This document shows, piece after piece, positions 35,710 through 44,705 of a stretch of DNA of 64,000 nt. Both the position numbers and the translations under genes were made by a program. Within the stretch, counting starts at the first letter, position 1. Each line of letters begins with the position of its first letter. Source of the stretch: Kitasatospora aureofaciens (lineage in GTDB: Bacteria > Actinomycetota > Actinomycetes > Streptomycetales > Streptomycetaceae); contig NZ_JPRF03000065.1 of NCBI RefSeq assembly GCF_001188955.3, positions 248,001 through 312,000 on the forward strand. Reading direction: 5' to 3'. The notes under the pieces are model-generated. The model was not told the DNA's origin. It did no database searches and worked only from the letters and a program-made list of their open reading frames with translations.

Positions 35710-37377
35710 TTACGGCTTGACCCGCATCGCCGCCCTGACCTCCTCGGCGCTGGCGGCCAGCAGCTCACGGATCTCCGGGCGGTGGTGACCGGTGGCCCAC
35801 TCCGCGATCCGGATCATCTTGTCCGCCGTCGGGTTGATGTGGTGGGTGTCGGGGTCGTTGAAGCCCAGGGCCGGCAGCATCCAGTCCGACTCGCGGACCC
35901 GCTGCTCCAGCACCCGCGCGGCCTCCTCGGCCGTGGTGTGCCCGGCGTCCACGGCCTCGCACAGCTCGGTGAGCTCGTCGAAGGCCTCCTTGTAGAAGTC
36001 CAGCGGACACCACAGGCCCGGGTACGGGTTGTCGTCCAGCGCCTGGCAGTGGCTGTCGTCGCCGGTCTCCTTGGTCCTGGTCAGTGCGTTGAGGATGCGC
36101 TTGCCGCCGATCACGCTGGCCGAGGCCCAGATCCGGAAGACCGAGTTCCACAGCGGGTAGTGCGAGAAGGAGATGAAGGAGTTGTTGACCAGCTTGTCGT
36201 TCCAGTCCAGCAGGCCCTGCTCCAGTTCCTCCACGTAGGCGAAGCGCTCGACCGCGAAGTCGTCCTCGCGCAGCGCGGCCATCAGCCGCCAGGACAGCGC
36301 GTTGATGATCTCGCAGGTGTTGGACAGGCCGCGGGAGAAGAGCGGGTCGATGAAGCCGGCCGCGTGCGACATCAGGCACCAGCGCTCGCCGACCGTCCGG
36401 CTCGAGGAGTACTGCATGCGGTCCGTTCGCACCCACTCGCGCACGCTGCGGGCGCCCTTCAACTGCCGCTGCACCGCCGGGAAGCGGTCCACGTGGGACC
36501 AGAACTCCTCCTCGGGCGTCAGGTCCGGCCGGGCGGGGTAGCGGCGCTCGTCGAGCTGGATGCCGACGCTGCACAGCGGGTTGGTGGCCCCGGGGTGGTT
36601 GTTGAACGGGATGATCCACATCCAGCCGCGCTCGAAGATGTGGTGCATCGTCCCGTCGTTCCACGGCACCGGCGGGCGAAGCTCGGCCGGCGTGTCCACG
36701 TGGTCGTCGATCGCGTCCACTCCGACCATGTGGGTGAAGATCGAGCGGGCGTGGTGCTTGAGCCGGCTCGGCTCCTCCCGCAACCCCAACTGCCGTGCCA
36801 GCGGCGAGCGGAAGCCGCTGGCGTCGACCAGGTAGCGGGCCCGGACGGTGCTGCCGTCCGCGCCGGAGACGGTCACCCCGCCGTCGTCGAACTCGATGTT
36901 CTCCACCCGGTAGTACTGCCGGGCGTCGCAGCCGTAGCGCACCGCGGCGTGGAACATGTAGGAGTCGGTGTCCTGGCGGAAGAAGTGGGCCGCGTTGCCG
37001 ACGATCGAGGGGATGCGGAACTGGCTGGTCTCGTTCGGGTCCGGCTCCTCGCCGTCCCGGTGGAACATGAAGCCGAAGTTGCTCTTCTGCCCGTGCGAAC
37101 TGCTGACGTTGGCGAGGACGTCCTGGAAGCTCGCCAGGTTGGCGATCTCCGGCACCCCGTACCGGTCCGAGATCAGCCGCAGCACCACCAGCGTCTGCCC
37201 GATGGTGGACTCGCCGACGGCGAAGCGGGGGTGGTGGGCACCGTCCAGCAGCATGATCCGGAAGCCGTGCTTGGCGAGGATCGAGCCGAGCATGGTGCCC
37301 GACAGCCCGCTGCCGATGATGACGACGTCGTACGGCCGGTCGCCGTGCCGCGTCTGATCCGCGGTTGTGTCGGTCAT
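35710..37377 (-). CDS. ctcP: FAD-dependent halogenase, C7 chlorination
   Basis: A 555-residue flavin halogenase: FAD motif GSGLSG at residues 22-27, GESTIGQT, and the halogenase signature WMWIIP near residue 250, the variant of the WxWxIP motif that keeps monooxygenase chemistry away. It chlorinates the D ring at C7; in chlortetracycline this is the last step, acting on tetracycline with FADH2 and chloride. It is third in the leftward ctcN-O-P operon, 17 bases after ctcO, with AAGGAG six bases before the ATG. It distinguishes this cluster from oxytetracycline. Confidence 0.95.
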   Translation of the reverse strand: MTDTTADQTRHGDRPYDVVIIGSGLSGTMLGSILAKHGFRIMLLDGAHHPRFAVGESTIGQTLVVLRLISDRYGVPEIANLASFQDVLANVSSSHGQKSNFGFMFHRDGEEPDPNETSQFRIPSIVGNAAHFFRQDTDSYMFHAAVRYGCDARQYYRVENIEFDDGGVTVSGADGSTVRARYLVDASGFRSPLARQLGLREEPSRLKHHARSIFTHMVGVDAIDDHVDTPAELRPPVPWNDGTMHHIFERGWMWIIPFNNHPGATNPLCSVGIQLDERRYPARPDLTPEEEFWSHVDRFPAVQRQLKGARSVREWVRTDRMQYSSSRTVGERWCLMSHAAGFIDPLFSRGLSNTCEIINALSWRLMAALREDDFAVERFAYVEELEQGLLDWNDKLVNNSFISFSHYPLWNSVFRIWASASVIGGKRILNALTRTKETGDDSHCQALDDNPYPGLWCPLDFYKEAFDELTELCEAVDAGHTTAEEAARVLEQRVRESDWMLPALGFNDPDTHHINPTADKMIRIAEWATGHHRPEIRELLAASAEEVRAAMRVKP

Positions 37378-37394
37378 GTCGAACTCCTTTTCCT

Positions 37395-38429
37395 TCAGAC
37401 CGACTTGACGCCGATGGCGAAGTGGTCGCGGGTGATGGTGTCGGAGGCGGCGATCCGGTCGACGGTGAAGCCGGCCTCCTCCAGGTAGGCGCGGGCCTCC
37501 TGCAGCGAGTAGGCCCCGGCCTCGTCCCGGATCATGGTGTGGTTGATCCGCTGCAGCAGGACCTCCGGGTCGCGCTCCTCCGGGTCGATCATGGCGTCGT
37601 ACAGCACCACCAGGCCGCCCGGGCGCACCGCCTTGTGGGCGCGGCGCAGCAGCTCCCTGCGGTCCCCGACCGGCCAGTCCGGCAGGACGTGACCGAAGAT
37701 CACCACGTCCGCCTCCGGCAGGTCGGTGGCGAAGAAGTCACCGCCGTGGAAGTCCACCCGGTCGGCGGTTCCGGCCGAGGCCACCAGCTCCTCGAAGAGC
37801 GGGCGCAGCGCCGGCAGGTCGAAGACCCCGCCGCGCAGGTGCGGGTGGGCGGTGACGATCCGGGAGGCGACGTTGCCGCGCCCGCCGCCGACGTCCACGA
37901 AGGAGGTGTACCGGCTCCAGTCGATCGCGCGCGCCAACTCGTCGGCCGTGAAACCGTTGTGGGCGTCCATGTGCAGCATGATCTGCCGGGCGCGGTCCAG
38001 GTCCTCGTACTGCTTGGGGTAGGCCAGCTGGCCCTGCGCGGCCACGGCCGACTTGGCCTTGCCGTCGCGCAGCGCGTCGGTCAGCTGCGCCCAGGCGTGG
38101 TAGTGCAGCCGAGCGTGCTGGCGGGCGGTGCCGCCGAGGTACGTGGGGCCGGGGAGCAGGAACTCCCGGGCGAGCTCGGAGGCCCGGTAGCCGCCGTCCT
38201 GCTCGTCCAGCAGGCCGAGGCCGACCAGGGCGTTCAGGAAGTCCTTGAACAGCCGGTGCCGGACGCCCAGTTCGGCGCGGATCTGGTCGAGCCCGGCGGA
38301 GCGCTCGGCGAGCAGCTCGAAGAGGCCGAGCTCGACCGCGCTCTGCAGCGCCTTCGCCTGGAAGTAGGCGGTGTTGAGGGCGACGATCCGGCGCGCGCGG
38401 GCGGCGGCGCTGTCGGTGGACGAGGTCAT
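37395..38429 (-). CDS. ctcO: SAM-dependent methyltransferase, N,N-dimethylation (OxyT equivalent)
   Basis: A 344-residue methyltransferase of the O-methyltransferase_2 family: an N-terminal winged-helix dimerisation part (ALQSAVELGLFELLAE) and a SAM-binding VDVGGGRGNVASRI with DLPALRPLFEEL. By position between hydroxylase and halogenase and by cluster order it corresponds to OxyT, which dimethylates the C4 amine. The other methyltransferase here, ctcK, fits OxyF. This split is by synteny with oxy genes rather than by sequence measurement. It lies 28 bases after ctcN. Confidence 0.88.
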   Translation of the reverse strand: MTSSTDSAAARARRIVALNTAYFQAKALQSAVELGLFELLAERSAGLDQIRAELGVRHRLFKDFLNALVGLGLLDEQDGGYRASELAREFLLPGPTYLGGTARQHARLHYHAWAQLTDALRDGKAKSAVAAQGQLAYPKQYEDLDRARQIMLHMDAHNGFTADELARAIDWSRYTSFVDVGGGRGNVASRIVTAHPHLRGGVFDLPALRPLFEELVASAGTADRVDFHGGDFFATDLPEADVVIFGHVLPDWPVGDRRELLRRAHKAVRPGGLVVLYDAMIDPEERDPEVLLQRINHTMIRDEAGAYSLQEARAYLEEAGFTVDRIAASDTITRDHFAIGVKSV

Positions 38430-38457
38430 CGTGCGTCCTTTCTCAGGGGGAGGGGGA

Positions 38458-39930
38458 TCAGGCCGCCGCGCCGAACCAGGTGGTCGCGGCGTGGTGCAGT
38501 TCCTCGGTGCGGGCCGGTTCGCCGGCCCAGGCCACGTAGCCGTCCGGGCGGACGAGGTGGGCGGTGTCCGGGTCCGGGCCGCCCGACTTGACGGTCAGGG
38601 TGTCCACGCGGTCCGCCCAGGCGGCCAGCGGCGAGGCGGTCGGGCCCTGTTCGGGGAGCAGCAGCAGACCGCGGGCCCCGGCGAAGCAATCGCTGATCCT
38701 CCGCGGCCCGTCCGCGGTGATCAGCTCGGCGTCCGGCATCCGGCGGCCGACCAGAGGGTGGTCGCCGCCGCCGTAGGCGACGTCGAAGCCGGAGAGCATG
38801 CCGGCGATGTGGCGGTTGGTGTCGGGCAGCGCCATCAGGTCGCGGAAGGTCTGGCGCAGTGCCTCGTACCGCGGGTCCGGGTCGATCAGGACGGCCTGGG
38901 TGCGGGTGTTGCGCACCACGCCGTCGGCGATCGGGCGACGCTCGCGGCCGTAGCTGTCCAGCAGCTCCTCGGTGCCGTGGCCGCGGACCACGGCGGCCAG
39001 CTTCCAGCCGAGGTTGACGGCGTCCTGGAAGCCCAGGTTGAGCCCCTGGCCGCCGGCCGGCAGGTGGATGTGCGCGGCGTCGCCGGCCAGCAGCACCCGG
39101 CCCAGCCGGTAGGAGTCGGCCAGCCGGGAGACGTCGGTGAGGCGGGACAGCCAGGTGACGTCGTGCATCCCGTGGTCACTGCCGGTGTGCTCGACCAGTG
39201 CGGCGCGCATCTCCTCCTCGGTGACCGGGGCGCGGCGGTCGGCGAAGGGCCGGTCGAACCAGGCGACGGTGGCCCGGTAGACGCCCGGCTGGTGCTGGAA
39301 GGCGCCGAACCAGGACCGCTTGGCGGGGTTGACCAGGCCCACCGGCCGCATTGGGCCGAGGCCCTCGCCGCGCGGCAGGTCGCCGCTGAAGCGCATGTCG
39401 CCGATGAGGGCGTACATGTGCGGGTCCTGTCCGGTGAAGCCGATGCCGGCGGCCTTGCGGACGGTGCTGCCGCCGCCGTCGCAGCCGACCAGGTACCGTG
39501 CCCGAAGCAGGCCCGTGTCCGTCTCGACGGTGACCCCGTCGGCGTCCTGGGCGAAGCCGGTGACGCCCGAGCCGCGCACGATCCGCACGCCCAGTTCGCG
39601 GGCCCGTTCGGCGAGCAGCTCCTCGGTGCGCAGTTGGGGCACCAGCAGCACGTACGGGTGGCGGGTGTCGAACTCCTCGAAGCGCATCGGCACGCCCAGG
39701 CTGGCGAAGTTGCCACCCTGCAGCACGCCCGCGCCCTCCTTGAAGCGGTCGAGCAGCCCGCGCAGTTCGAGCAGTTCCACGGTGCGGCCCTGCATGCCCA
39801 TGGCCTTGGAGTGCTTCTCCGGCTCGCGGCGCCGTTCCACCACCACCGCCCGGGCTCCGCCCAGGGCCAGTTCGCAGGCGAGCATCAGGCCGGTCGGCCC
39901 CGCTCCCGCCACCACCACATCGCAGTCCAA
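38458..39930 (-). CDS. ctcN: FAD-dependent C6 hydroxylase (OxyS equivalent)
   Basis: A 490-residue aromatic hydroxylase: GAGPTGLMLACEL at residue 9, VGCDGGGSTVRKAAG, and GDAAHIHLPAGGQGLNLGFQ, then a thioredoxin-like C-terminal domain. The start is TTG 39930, supported by GGGAGG five bases upstream. OxyS and its relatives hydroxylate C6 of anhydrotetracycline; in chlortetracycline no C5 hydroxyl is added. It is the first gene of ctcN-O-P, with a SARP-type promoter at 39966-39997. Confidence 0.92.
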   Translation of the reverse strand: MDCDVVVAGAGPTGLMLACELALGGARAVVVERRREPEKHSKAMGMQGRTVELLELRGLLDRFKEGAGVLQGGNFASLGVPMRFEEFDTRHPYVLLVPQLRTEELLAERARELGVRIVRGSGVTGFAQDADGVTVETDTGLLRARYLVGCDGGGSTVRKAAGIGFTGQDPHMYALIGDMRFSGDLPRGEGLGPMRPVGLVNPAKRSWFGAFQHQPGVYRATVAWFDRPFADRRAPVTEEEMRAALVEHTGSDHGMHDVTWLSRLTDVSRLADSYRLGRVLLAGDAAHIHLPAGGQGLNLGFQDAVNLGWKLAAVVRGHGTEELLDSYGRERRPIADGVVRNTRTQAVLIDPDPRYEALRQTFRDLMALPDTNRHIAGMLSGFDVAYGGGDHPLVGRRMPDAELITADGPRRISDCFAGARGLLLLPEQGPTASPLAAWADRVDTLTVKSGGPDPDTAHLVRPDGYVAWAGEPARTEELHHAATTWFGAAA

Positions 39931-39965
39931 CGCGACCTCCCGTCTCGGTCCGGTACGACGGCCTC

Positions 39966-39997
39966 ACCGTGTCAGCCGGACTTCGAGCCGGAGTCCA
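39966..39997 (-). promoter_or_regulatory. SARP-type promoter of ctcN-O-P
   Basis: Read on the minus strand: TGGACTC (weak), four bases, TCGAAGT, eight bases, CACGGT as -10. It is back to back with the ctcM promoter 60 bp away. Confidence 0.65.
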
Positions 39998-40025
39998 GCG
40001 CGGGTACGCGAGCAGGCCGAACGGC

Positions 40026-40057
40026 ACCAAGGCCGCTCGAAGCAGGCTGCCTAGCGT
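40026..40057 (+). promoter_or_regulatory. SARP-type promoter of ctcM-L
   Basis: ACCAAGG (weak), four bases, TCGAAGC (40037-40043), eight bases, TAGCGT (40052-40057). The -10 is identical to that of the 27760 monooxygenase promoter. Confidence 0.65.
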
Positions 40058-40094
40058 GGGCGCCGACCCTGACCCGCAGACACCGAGGACAGCC

Positions 40095-40517
40095 ATGCCA
40101 TTCACCGCGAAAGAGGCCGCCTACCTGGCCTCGCAGCCGCTCGCCCGCCTGGCCACCGTGGACGGCCGGGGACAGCCGCACGTCGTCCCGCTGGGCTTCC
40201 ACTACAACGCCGAGCTCGGCACCGTCGACGTGACCGGGCGCGGCATGGCCCGCAGCCTCAAGTACCGCCACGTGCAGGGGCATCCGCGGGTGTCGCTGGT
40301 GGTGGACGACATCGTGGACGCGCAGCGCTGGGTCGTCCGCGGGATCGAGATCCGGGGCACCGCCGTCGCGCTGGCGACCGGCGGCAAGGAGATCCTGCCG
40401 CACGTCGACGACGAGCTGATCCGGATCACGCCGGAGCGGATCGTCTCCTGGGGCATCGACTCCGACTGCCAGGCTCCGCCGCTGGCCCGCAACGTCGGGG
40501 CGGGGGCGCAGGCATGA
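40095..40517 (+). CDS. ctcM: F420-dependent reductase of the last ring-reduction step (OxyR equivalent)
   Basis: A 140-residue split-barrel protein of the PNPOx-like F420 reductase family: YLASQPLARLATVDGRGQPHVV, then a barrel with VDVTGRGMARSLKYRH. CtcM is known, as I recall, to reduce the C5a-C11a double bond of dehydrotetracyclines using F420H2, like OxyR. ATG 40095 follows a GAGGAC site. Its stop overlaps the ctcL ATG by four bases. F420H2 would be supplied through npdG (12179-12871). Confidence 0.9.
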   Translation: MPFTAKEAAYLASQPLARLATVDGRGQPHVVPLGFHYNAELGTVDVTGRGMARSLKYRHVQGHPRVSLVVDDIVDAQRWVVRGIEIRGTAVALATGGKEILPHVDDELIRITPERIVSWGIDSDCQAPPLARNVGAGAQA

Positions 40518-41605
40518 TCGAGCGGCTGCCGAAGTTCCCCTGGGACGTTCTGTTCCCGTACCGCAGGCGCGCGGCCGCCCACCTCGACGGGTTGGTCAAC
40601 CTGGCGCTCGGTGACCCGGTCGACCCGACCCCGGAGGCCGTGCGCGCGGCCCTGGCCGCCGCGGCCGACGCCCCGGGCTACCCGTCCACCGAGGGCACGC
40701 CCGCGCTGCGGGCCGCCGCCGCGGCCTGGCTGCTGCGCCGCGAGGGCGTGAGCGTCGAGCCGGAGGCCGTGATCCCGGCGGTCGGCACCAAGGAGCTGAT
40801 CGCCTGGCTGCCCACCATGCTGGGCCTGGGCCCGGGGGACGTCGTCCTTGCCCCCCAACTGTCCTTCCCCACCTACGAGGTGAGCGCTCGACTGGCCGGT
40901 GCCACCTTCGTCCGGACGGACGACCCGCTGAGCTACGACGGCCCCGCGCCGCGCCTGCTGTGGCTGAACTCCCCGTCCAACCCGGAGGGCCGGGTGCTCG
41001 ACGCCGCCGAACTGCGCGCGGTCGTCGAGTGGGCGCGCGAGCGCGGCACCCTGGTGGTCAACGACGAGTGCTACCTGGACCACGTGTGGGAGCGCTCGAC
41101 CCGCTCGGTGCTCCACGCCGAGGTCACCGGCGGCGACCACCACGGCGTACTGGCGGTGCACTCGCTGTCCAAGCGCTTCAACCTGGCCGGCTACCGGGCG
41201 GGCTTCGCCGCCGGCGACCCGGCCGTCATCGCGACGCTGCTGGAGGTGCGCAAGCACGCCGGCCACATGGTCCCCGCCCCGGTGCAGGCCGCCATGGTCG
41301 CCGCGCTCGGTGACGACGCGCACCTGGCGGCCCAGCGCCAGCGCTACGCCCGGCGGCGCGAGCTGCTGCGCGGGGCGCTGGTGGACGCCGGCTTCCGGAT
41401 CGAGCACTCGGCCGGTGCGCTGTTCCTCTGGGCGACCAGGGACGAGCCGTGCTGGACGACCGTCGGTGCGCTGGCCGACCGCGGCATCCTGGTGGCGCCC
41501 GGTGAGTTCTACGGCGCTGCGGCCGCCCGGCACGTGCGGGTGGCCGTCACCGAGACCGACGAGCGGGTCGAGCAGGCGGTGAAGCGGCTCGCCGAGGGCA
41601 TCTGA
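40514..41605 (+). CDS. ctcL: PLP aminotransferase, C4 amination (OxyQ equivalent)
   Basis: A 363-residue class I/II aminotransferase of the DapC-like branch: GYPSTEGTPALRAAAAAWL, LLWLNSPSNPEGRVLDAAEL, and the PLP lysine Lys220 in HSLSKRFNLAGYRAGF. OxyQ uses this chemistry to install the amine at C4 of the 4-keto intermediate. It is coupled to ctcM by an ATGA overlap. Two strong hairpins end the operon. Confidence 0.92.
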   Translation: MIERLPKFPWDVLFPYRRRAAAHLDGLVNLALGDPVDPTPEAVRAALAAAADAPGYPSTEGTPALRAAAAAWLLRREGVSVEPEAVIPAVGTKELIAWLPTMLGLGPGDVVLAPQLSFPTYEVSARLAGATFVRTDDPLSYDGPAPRLLWLNSPSNPEGRVLDAAELRAVVEWARERGTLVVNDECYLDHVWERSTRSVLHAEVTGGDHHGVLAVHSLSKRFNLAGYRAGFAAGDPAVIATLLEVRKHAGHMVPAPVQAAMVAALGDDAHLAAQRQRYARRRELLRGALVDAGFRIEHSAGALFLWATRDEPCWTTVGALADRGILVAPGEFYGAAAARHVRVAVTETDERVEQAVKRLAEGI

Positions 41606-41633
41606 CCCCGCTCCCCTTCCCGTTCCGCCCCCG

Positions 41634-41660
41634 AGCCCCGTCGGCCGTGCCGACGGGGCT
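41634..41660 (+). terminator. First hairpin after ctcL
   Basis: An 11-bp perfect stem (41634-41644 with 41650-41660) around CCGTG, 29 bases after the ctcL stop. Confidence 0.8.
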
Positions 41661-41702
41661 CACCGCCGCCCCGGACAGTGCGAGGGCCGCCGCCCCGGAC
41701 AG

Positions 41703-41744
41703 CACGGCCGCCGCCCCCGGACGGGTCCGGGGGCGGCGGCCGTG
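41703..41744. terminator. Long hairpin between ctcL and ctcK
   Basis: A perfect 20-bp stem (41703-41722 with 41725-41744) between convergent genes. The left arm is the last of three copies of a CCGCCGCCCCGGAC-type repeat (near 41665, 41687 and 41709), so the hairpin seems to have grown from a tandem repeat. Confidence 0.88.
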
Positions 41745-41754
41745 GGCGGGCGGG

Positions 41755-42792
41755 TCAGCCCCGTTCGGGCACCACGCTCTCCACCAGGTGCAGGTAGGAG
41801 TTGACCGGACGGACCTCGGCCCGGGTCAGGCCCGCCTCCTCGATCAGCGAGACCAGGCCGGCCCTGGTGTGCTTGCGGCCGCCGACGTTGAGCAGCAGCA
41901 GGAGGTCCATCGCCGTGGTGAACCGCAGCTCGGGGCTGCCGTCCACCAGGTTCTCGACCACGATCACCCGGCTGCCCGGAGCAGCCGCCCGGACGACGTT
42001 GCGCAGCGTCAGGACGGTGCTCTCGTCGTCCCACTCCAGGATGTTCTTCAGCAGGTAGACGTCGGCCTGCACCGGGATCTCCCGCCGGCAGTCGCCGCCG
42101 AGCAGCGTGGCGCGCCCGGCCAGCGCACCGCCCGGCCGCAGCCGGGCGTCGGCCCCGGAGACGACCTCGGGCAGGTCCAGCAGGGTGCCGCGCAGACCGG
42201 GGTTGCGCTCCAGCAGGGTGGCCAGCACGTGCCCCTGGCCACCGGCGATGTCCACCACCGTGCCGACCCCGCCGAGGTCCAGCCGGTCGGCCAACGCGAG
42301 CGCGGAGAGCCGGCTGGACTGGGTCATCGCCCGGTCGAACACGGCCGCCGACTCGGGGGAGTGGGCGTGCAGGTGGTCGAAGAAGTCCATGCCGTGCAGC
42401 TCGGGGAAGACGGCCTTGCCGGTGCGCACCGCCTCGTCGAGGTGGCCCCACAGCTCCCAGGTCCACGGCTCGGTGCCCCAGAGCACCATGTCCTTCAGGC
42501 TGCGCGGGGTGTCCTCGCGCAGCAGCCGGGAGGCGCCGGTGTGCACGTACCGACCGTCCGGCTGCTCGGCGAACACGCCGTAGCAGGCCAGGGCGCGCAG
42601 CAGCCGCTGCAGGGTGTCCGGGTCCGCGTTCACGGCCCGGGCCAGCTCGGCCGCGCCGGCGGGCTCGTCGCCCAGGGCGTCAGCCAGGCCCAGCCGGGCC
42701 GCGGCCCGCACGGCGGCGGCGCCGGCCGCCGCCAGCCCCAGCTCGCGCAGCTGGATCACCGGCTGCGCAATGATCTCGCCGTTGTCCGTCAT
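41755..42792 (-). CDS. ctcK: SAM-dependent C6 methyltransferase (OxyF equivalent)
   Basis: A 345-residue methyltransferase of the O-methyltransferase_2 family: an N-terminal winged-helix part, DIAGGQGHVLATLLE for SAM, then LKNILEWDDESTVLTLRNV. Last in the leftward ctcH-I-J-K operon, it corresponds by order to oxyF, the C-methyltransferase acting at C6 of the anthrone-level intermediate. GGGGAG lies just before the ATG. It is distinct from ctcO, the presumed N-methyltransferase. Confidence 0.88.
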   Translation of the reverse strand: MTDNGEIIAQPVIQLRELGLAAAGAAAVRAAARLGLADALGDEPAGAAELARAVNADPDTLQRLLRALACYGVFAEQPDGRYVHTGASRLLREDTPRSLKDMVLWGTEPWTWELWGHLDEAVRTGKAVFPELHGMDFFDHLHAHSPESAAVFDRAMTQSSRLSALALADRLDLGGVGTVVDIAGGQGHVLATLLERNPGLRGTLLDLPEVVSGADARLRPGGALAGRATLLGGDCRREIPVQADVYLLKNILEWDDESTVLTLRNVVRAAAPGSRVIVVENLVDGSPELRFTTAMDLLLLLNVGGRKHTRAGLVSLIEEAGLTRAEVRPVNSYLHLVESVVPERG

Positions 42793-42805
42793 GGTGCTCC
42801 CCCTC

Positions 42806-43096
42806 TCAGGCGCCGTGCTGCGCGAGCAGGTCGAACGGGGCCGGCTCGGCCTTGGCCAGGCTCATCACCTTGCCGACCCGGGCGCGGAACTCCGGCGAGC
42901 CGGTCGCCGCCCGGTGCGAGGCCGCGTCGTCCCACTCGGCGGTCTCCACGTACACCGAGGCGTCCGTGGCGCAGCGGTACAGCCGGTGCGAGCGGAAGCC
43001 GGGCCGGCCGCTCATGAACTCGCTGATCTCGCCGACGAGCGTCTCGAACTCGGCGACGTCCCCGGTGACGGTGAAACGGTTGATGAAGGTGTACAC
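42806..43096 (-). CDS. ctcJ: Antibiotic biosynthesis monooxygenase (ABM) domain protein (OxyG equivalent)
   Basis: A 96-residue ferredoxin-like ABM protein: VYTFINRFTVTGD, FLS-type core (seen as SEFMSGRPGFRSHRLYRC), and VYVETAEWDDAASHRAA. Such enzymes oxidise anthrones with O2 and no cofactor; OxyG is the counterpart. The start is GTG 43096, with AGGAGGAAC upstream. An in-frame upstream stretch lacks protein character. It sits between the ligase ctcI and methyltransferase ctcK with short gaps (43 and 13 bases). Confidence 0.85.
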   Translation of the reverse strand: MYTFINRFTVTGDVAEFETLVGEISEFMSGRPGFRSHRLYRCATDASVYVETAEWDDAASHRAATGSPEFRARVGKVMSLAKAEPAPFDLLAQHGA

Positions 43097-43139
43097 GGTG
43101 TTCCTCCTGTGGTGGGTCGGACGGGTGGGGTGGTGCGGG

Positions 43140-44693
43140 TCAGAGGGAGCCGAACAGCCGGTCACGGAGCTCGCGCCGCTGGACCTTGCCCGTGGCGGAG
43201 CGCGGGATGCCCTCCACCAGGCGCAGCTGCTTCAGGTGCTCGTAGTAGGGGAGCCGGGCGTTCGCGAACGCGGCCAGGGCGGCCGGGTCGACGCCCTCGC
43301 CGCGCGGCACGACGAGGCCGACGGCGACGGCGCCGCTCAGCTCGTCGGGCTGGTCGAAGACCACGCAGTCGGCGACGGCCGGGTGCCGCATCAGCACCCG
43401 CTCGATCTCGGTCGGCGACACCAGCCAGTTGTCGCACTTGAAGACGTCCTTGATCCGGTCGACGACGAACAGGCGGCCGGCCTCGTCGATCCGGCCGACG
43501 TCACCGGTGCGGAACCAGCCGTCCGCGTCGACGGCGTCGGTGGGCCCGTCGCCCAGGTAGCCCAGCATCAACTGCGGGCCCCGGACCTGGATCTCACCGC
43601 GCTCGCCCACCGGCAGCACCGCGCCGGTGCGCACGTCCACGATCCGGCAGGCCGTCCCGGCGACCGGGGGCCCACTGGAGCCGAGGGTGGGCCCCTCGGG
43701 CAGGTCGAAGTGCGTCGACGGGGACGTCTCGGCGAGGCCGTAGCCCTGGACGACCGGCACCCCGAAGTGCTCCTGCAGGGCGGTCGTCGTCCGGGGCGGC
43801 AGCGCCGATCCACCGGACAGCACCGCCCGTAGCGAGGGGACGCGGAAGTCGGGCAGCCGCTCGTCCCCGGCGAGCCGGGACAACCGCACCGGCAGGCTGT
43901 ACAGGTGCGAGGCCCGCCAGGTACGGGCCAGTCCCACCAGCGCCGCGCGGTCCTCCTCCGGGCAGAGCACGTGCGTCGCGCCGACCGCGAGCGCGGTGTT
44001 CAGGTGCATCAGGTGGAAGGAGGGCAGGTTGTTGAGCGAGACGGCGTCGGCCGTCAGCCGGTGGGCGTGCGCCGACTGCGCCGCGTTCACCAGCAGGTTG
44101 CGGTGGCTGAGCCGGACGGTCTTCGGCGCGCCGGTGGTGCCGCTGGTGAACTGCAGGCAGGCGGTCTCCACCACCTCGCCGGCCGGGACGGCGGTGCGCT
44201 CCAGGGCGTCCAGGACGGGCGTGCCGTCGAGCGCGTCGGCGGTCACCACCAGTTGCCGCAGCAGCGGCAGCCGGTCCCGCAGGGCCAGGACACGGCGGTG
44301 CATCCGGGGCGACAGCACGGCCGCCCGGGCGCCGCAGGAGTTCAGGACGTGCACCAGGGTGTCGTCCGGGACGAGCGGGTTGAACATGGCGCTGGTGTTC
44401 CCGGAGCGGGAGATGCCCAGGAAGGTGACGGCGAAGTCGACGGTCAGTTCGGCGGCGATCGCGATGACCGTGCCGGGACCGCCGAACGCGGCGCGCAGCG
44501 CCTCGGCGCAGTCGCTCACCCGGGCCTCCAGCGCGGCGTGGTCGAGCACCAGGTCACCGTGCACCAGAGCGACATGACGGGGCGTCAGCTCAGCCGCGCG
44601 ACGGACGAGGTCGTCGATCCGGGGCCCGCCGATCAGCTCCGCCACCACGTCCAGCGGCGGACCGAAGGTCGTACTGTCCCGTGGGAGGTCCAC
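43140..44693 (-). CDS. ctcI: Acyl-CoA/AMP ligase (OxyH equivalent)
   Basis: A 517-residue adenylate-forming enzyme: LQFTSGTTGAPKTVRLSHRN is the phosphate-binding motif, QGYGLAETSPSTHF and RTGDVGRIDE are conserved core motifs, and RSATGKVQRRELR supplies the catalytic lysine. By order it matches OxyH, whose substrate in tetracycline biosynthesis is not settled. The start is GTG 44693 with GAGGAGG five bases upstream; it lies 12 bases after ctcH. Confidence 0.9.
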   Translation of the reverse strand: MDLPRDSTTFGPPLDVVAELIGGPRIDDLVRRAAELTPRHVALVHGDLVLDHAALEARVSDCAEALRAAFGGPGTVIAIAAELTVDFAVTFLGISRSGNTSAMFNPLVPDDTLVHVLNSCGARAAVLSPRMHRRVLALRDRLPLLRQLVVTADALDGTPVLDALERTAVPAGEVVETACLQFTSGTTGAPKTVRLSHRNLLVNAAQSAHAHRLTADAVSLNNLPSFHLMHLNTALAVGATHVLCPEEDRAALVGLARTWRASHLYSLPVRLSRLAGDERLPDFRVPSLRAVLSGGSALPPRTTTALQEHFGVPVVQGYGLAETSPSTHFDLPEGPTLGSSGPPVAGTACRIVDVRTGAVLPVGERGEIQVRGPQLMLGYLGDGPTDAVDADGWFRTGDVGRIDEAGRLFVVDRIKDVFKCDNWLVSPTEIERVLMRHPAVADCVVFDQPDELSGAVAVGLVVPRGEGVDPAALAAFANARLPYYEHLKQLRLVEGIPRSATGKVQRRELRDRLFGSL

Positions 44694-44705
44694 GGTGGCC
44701 TCCTC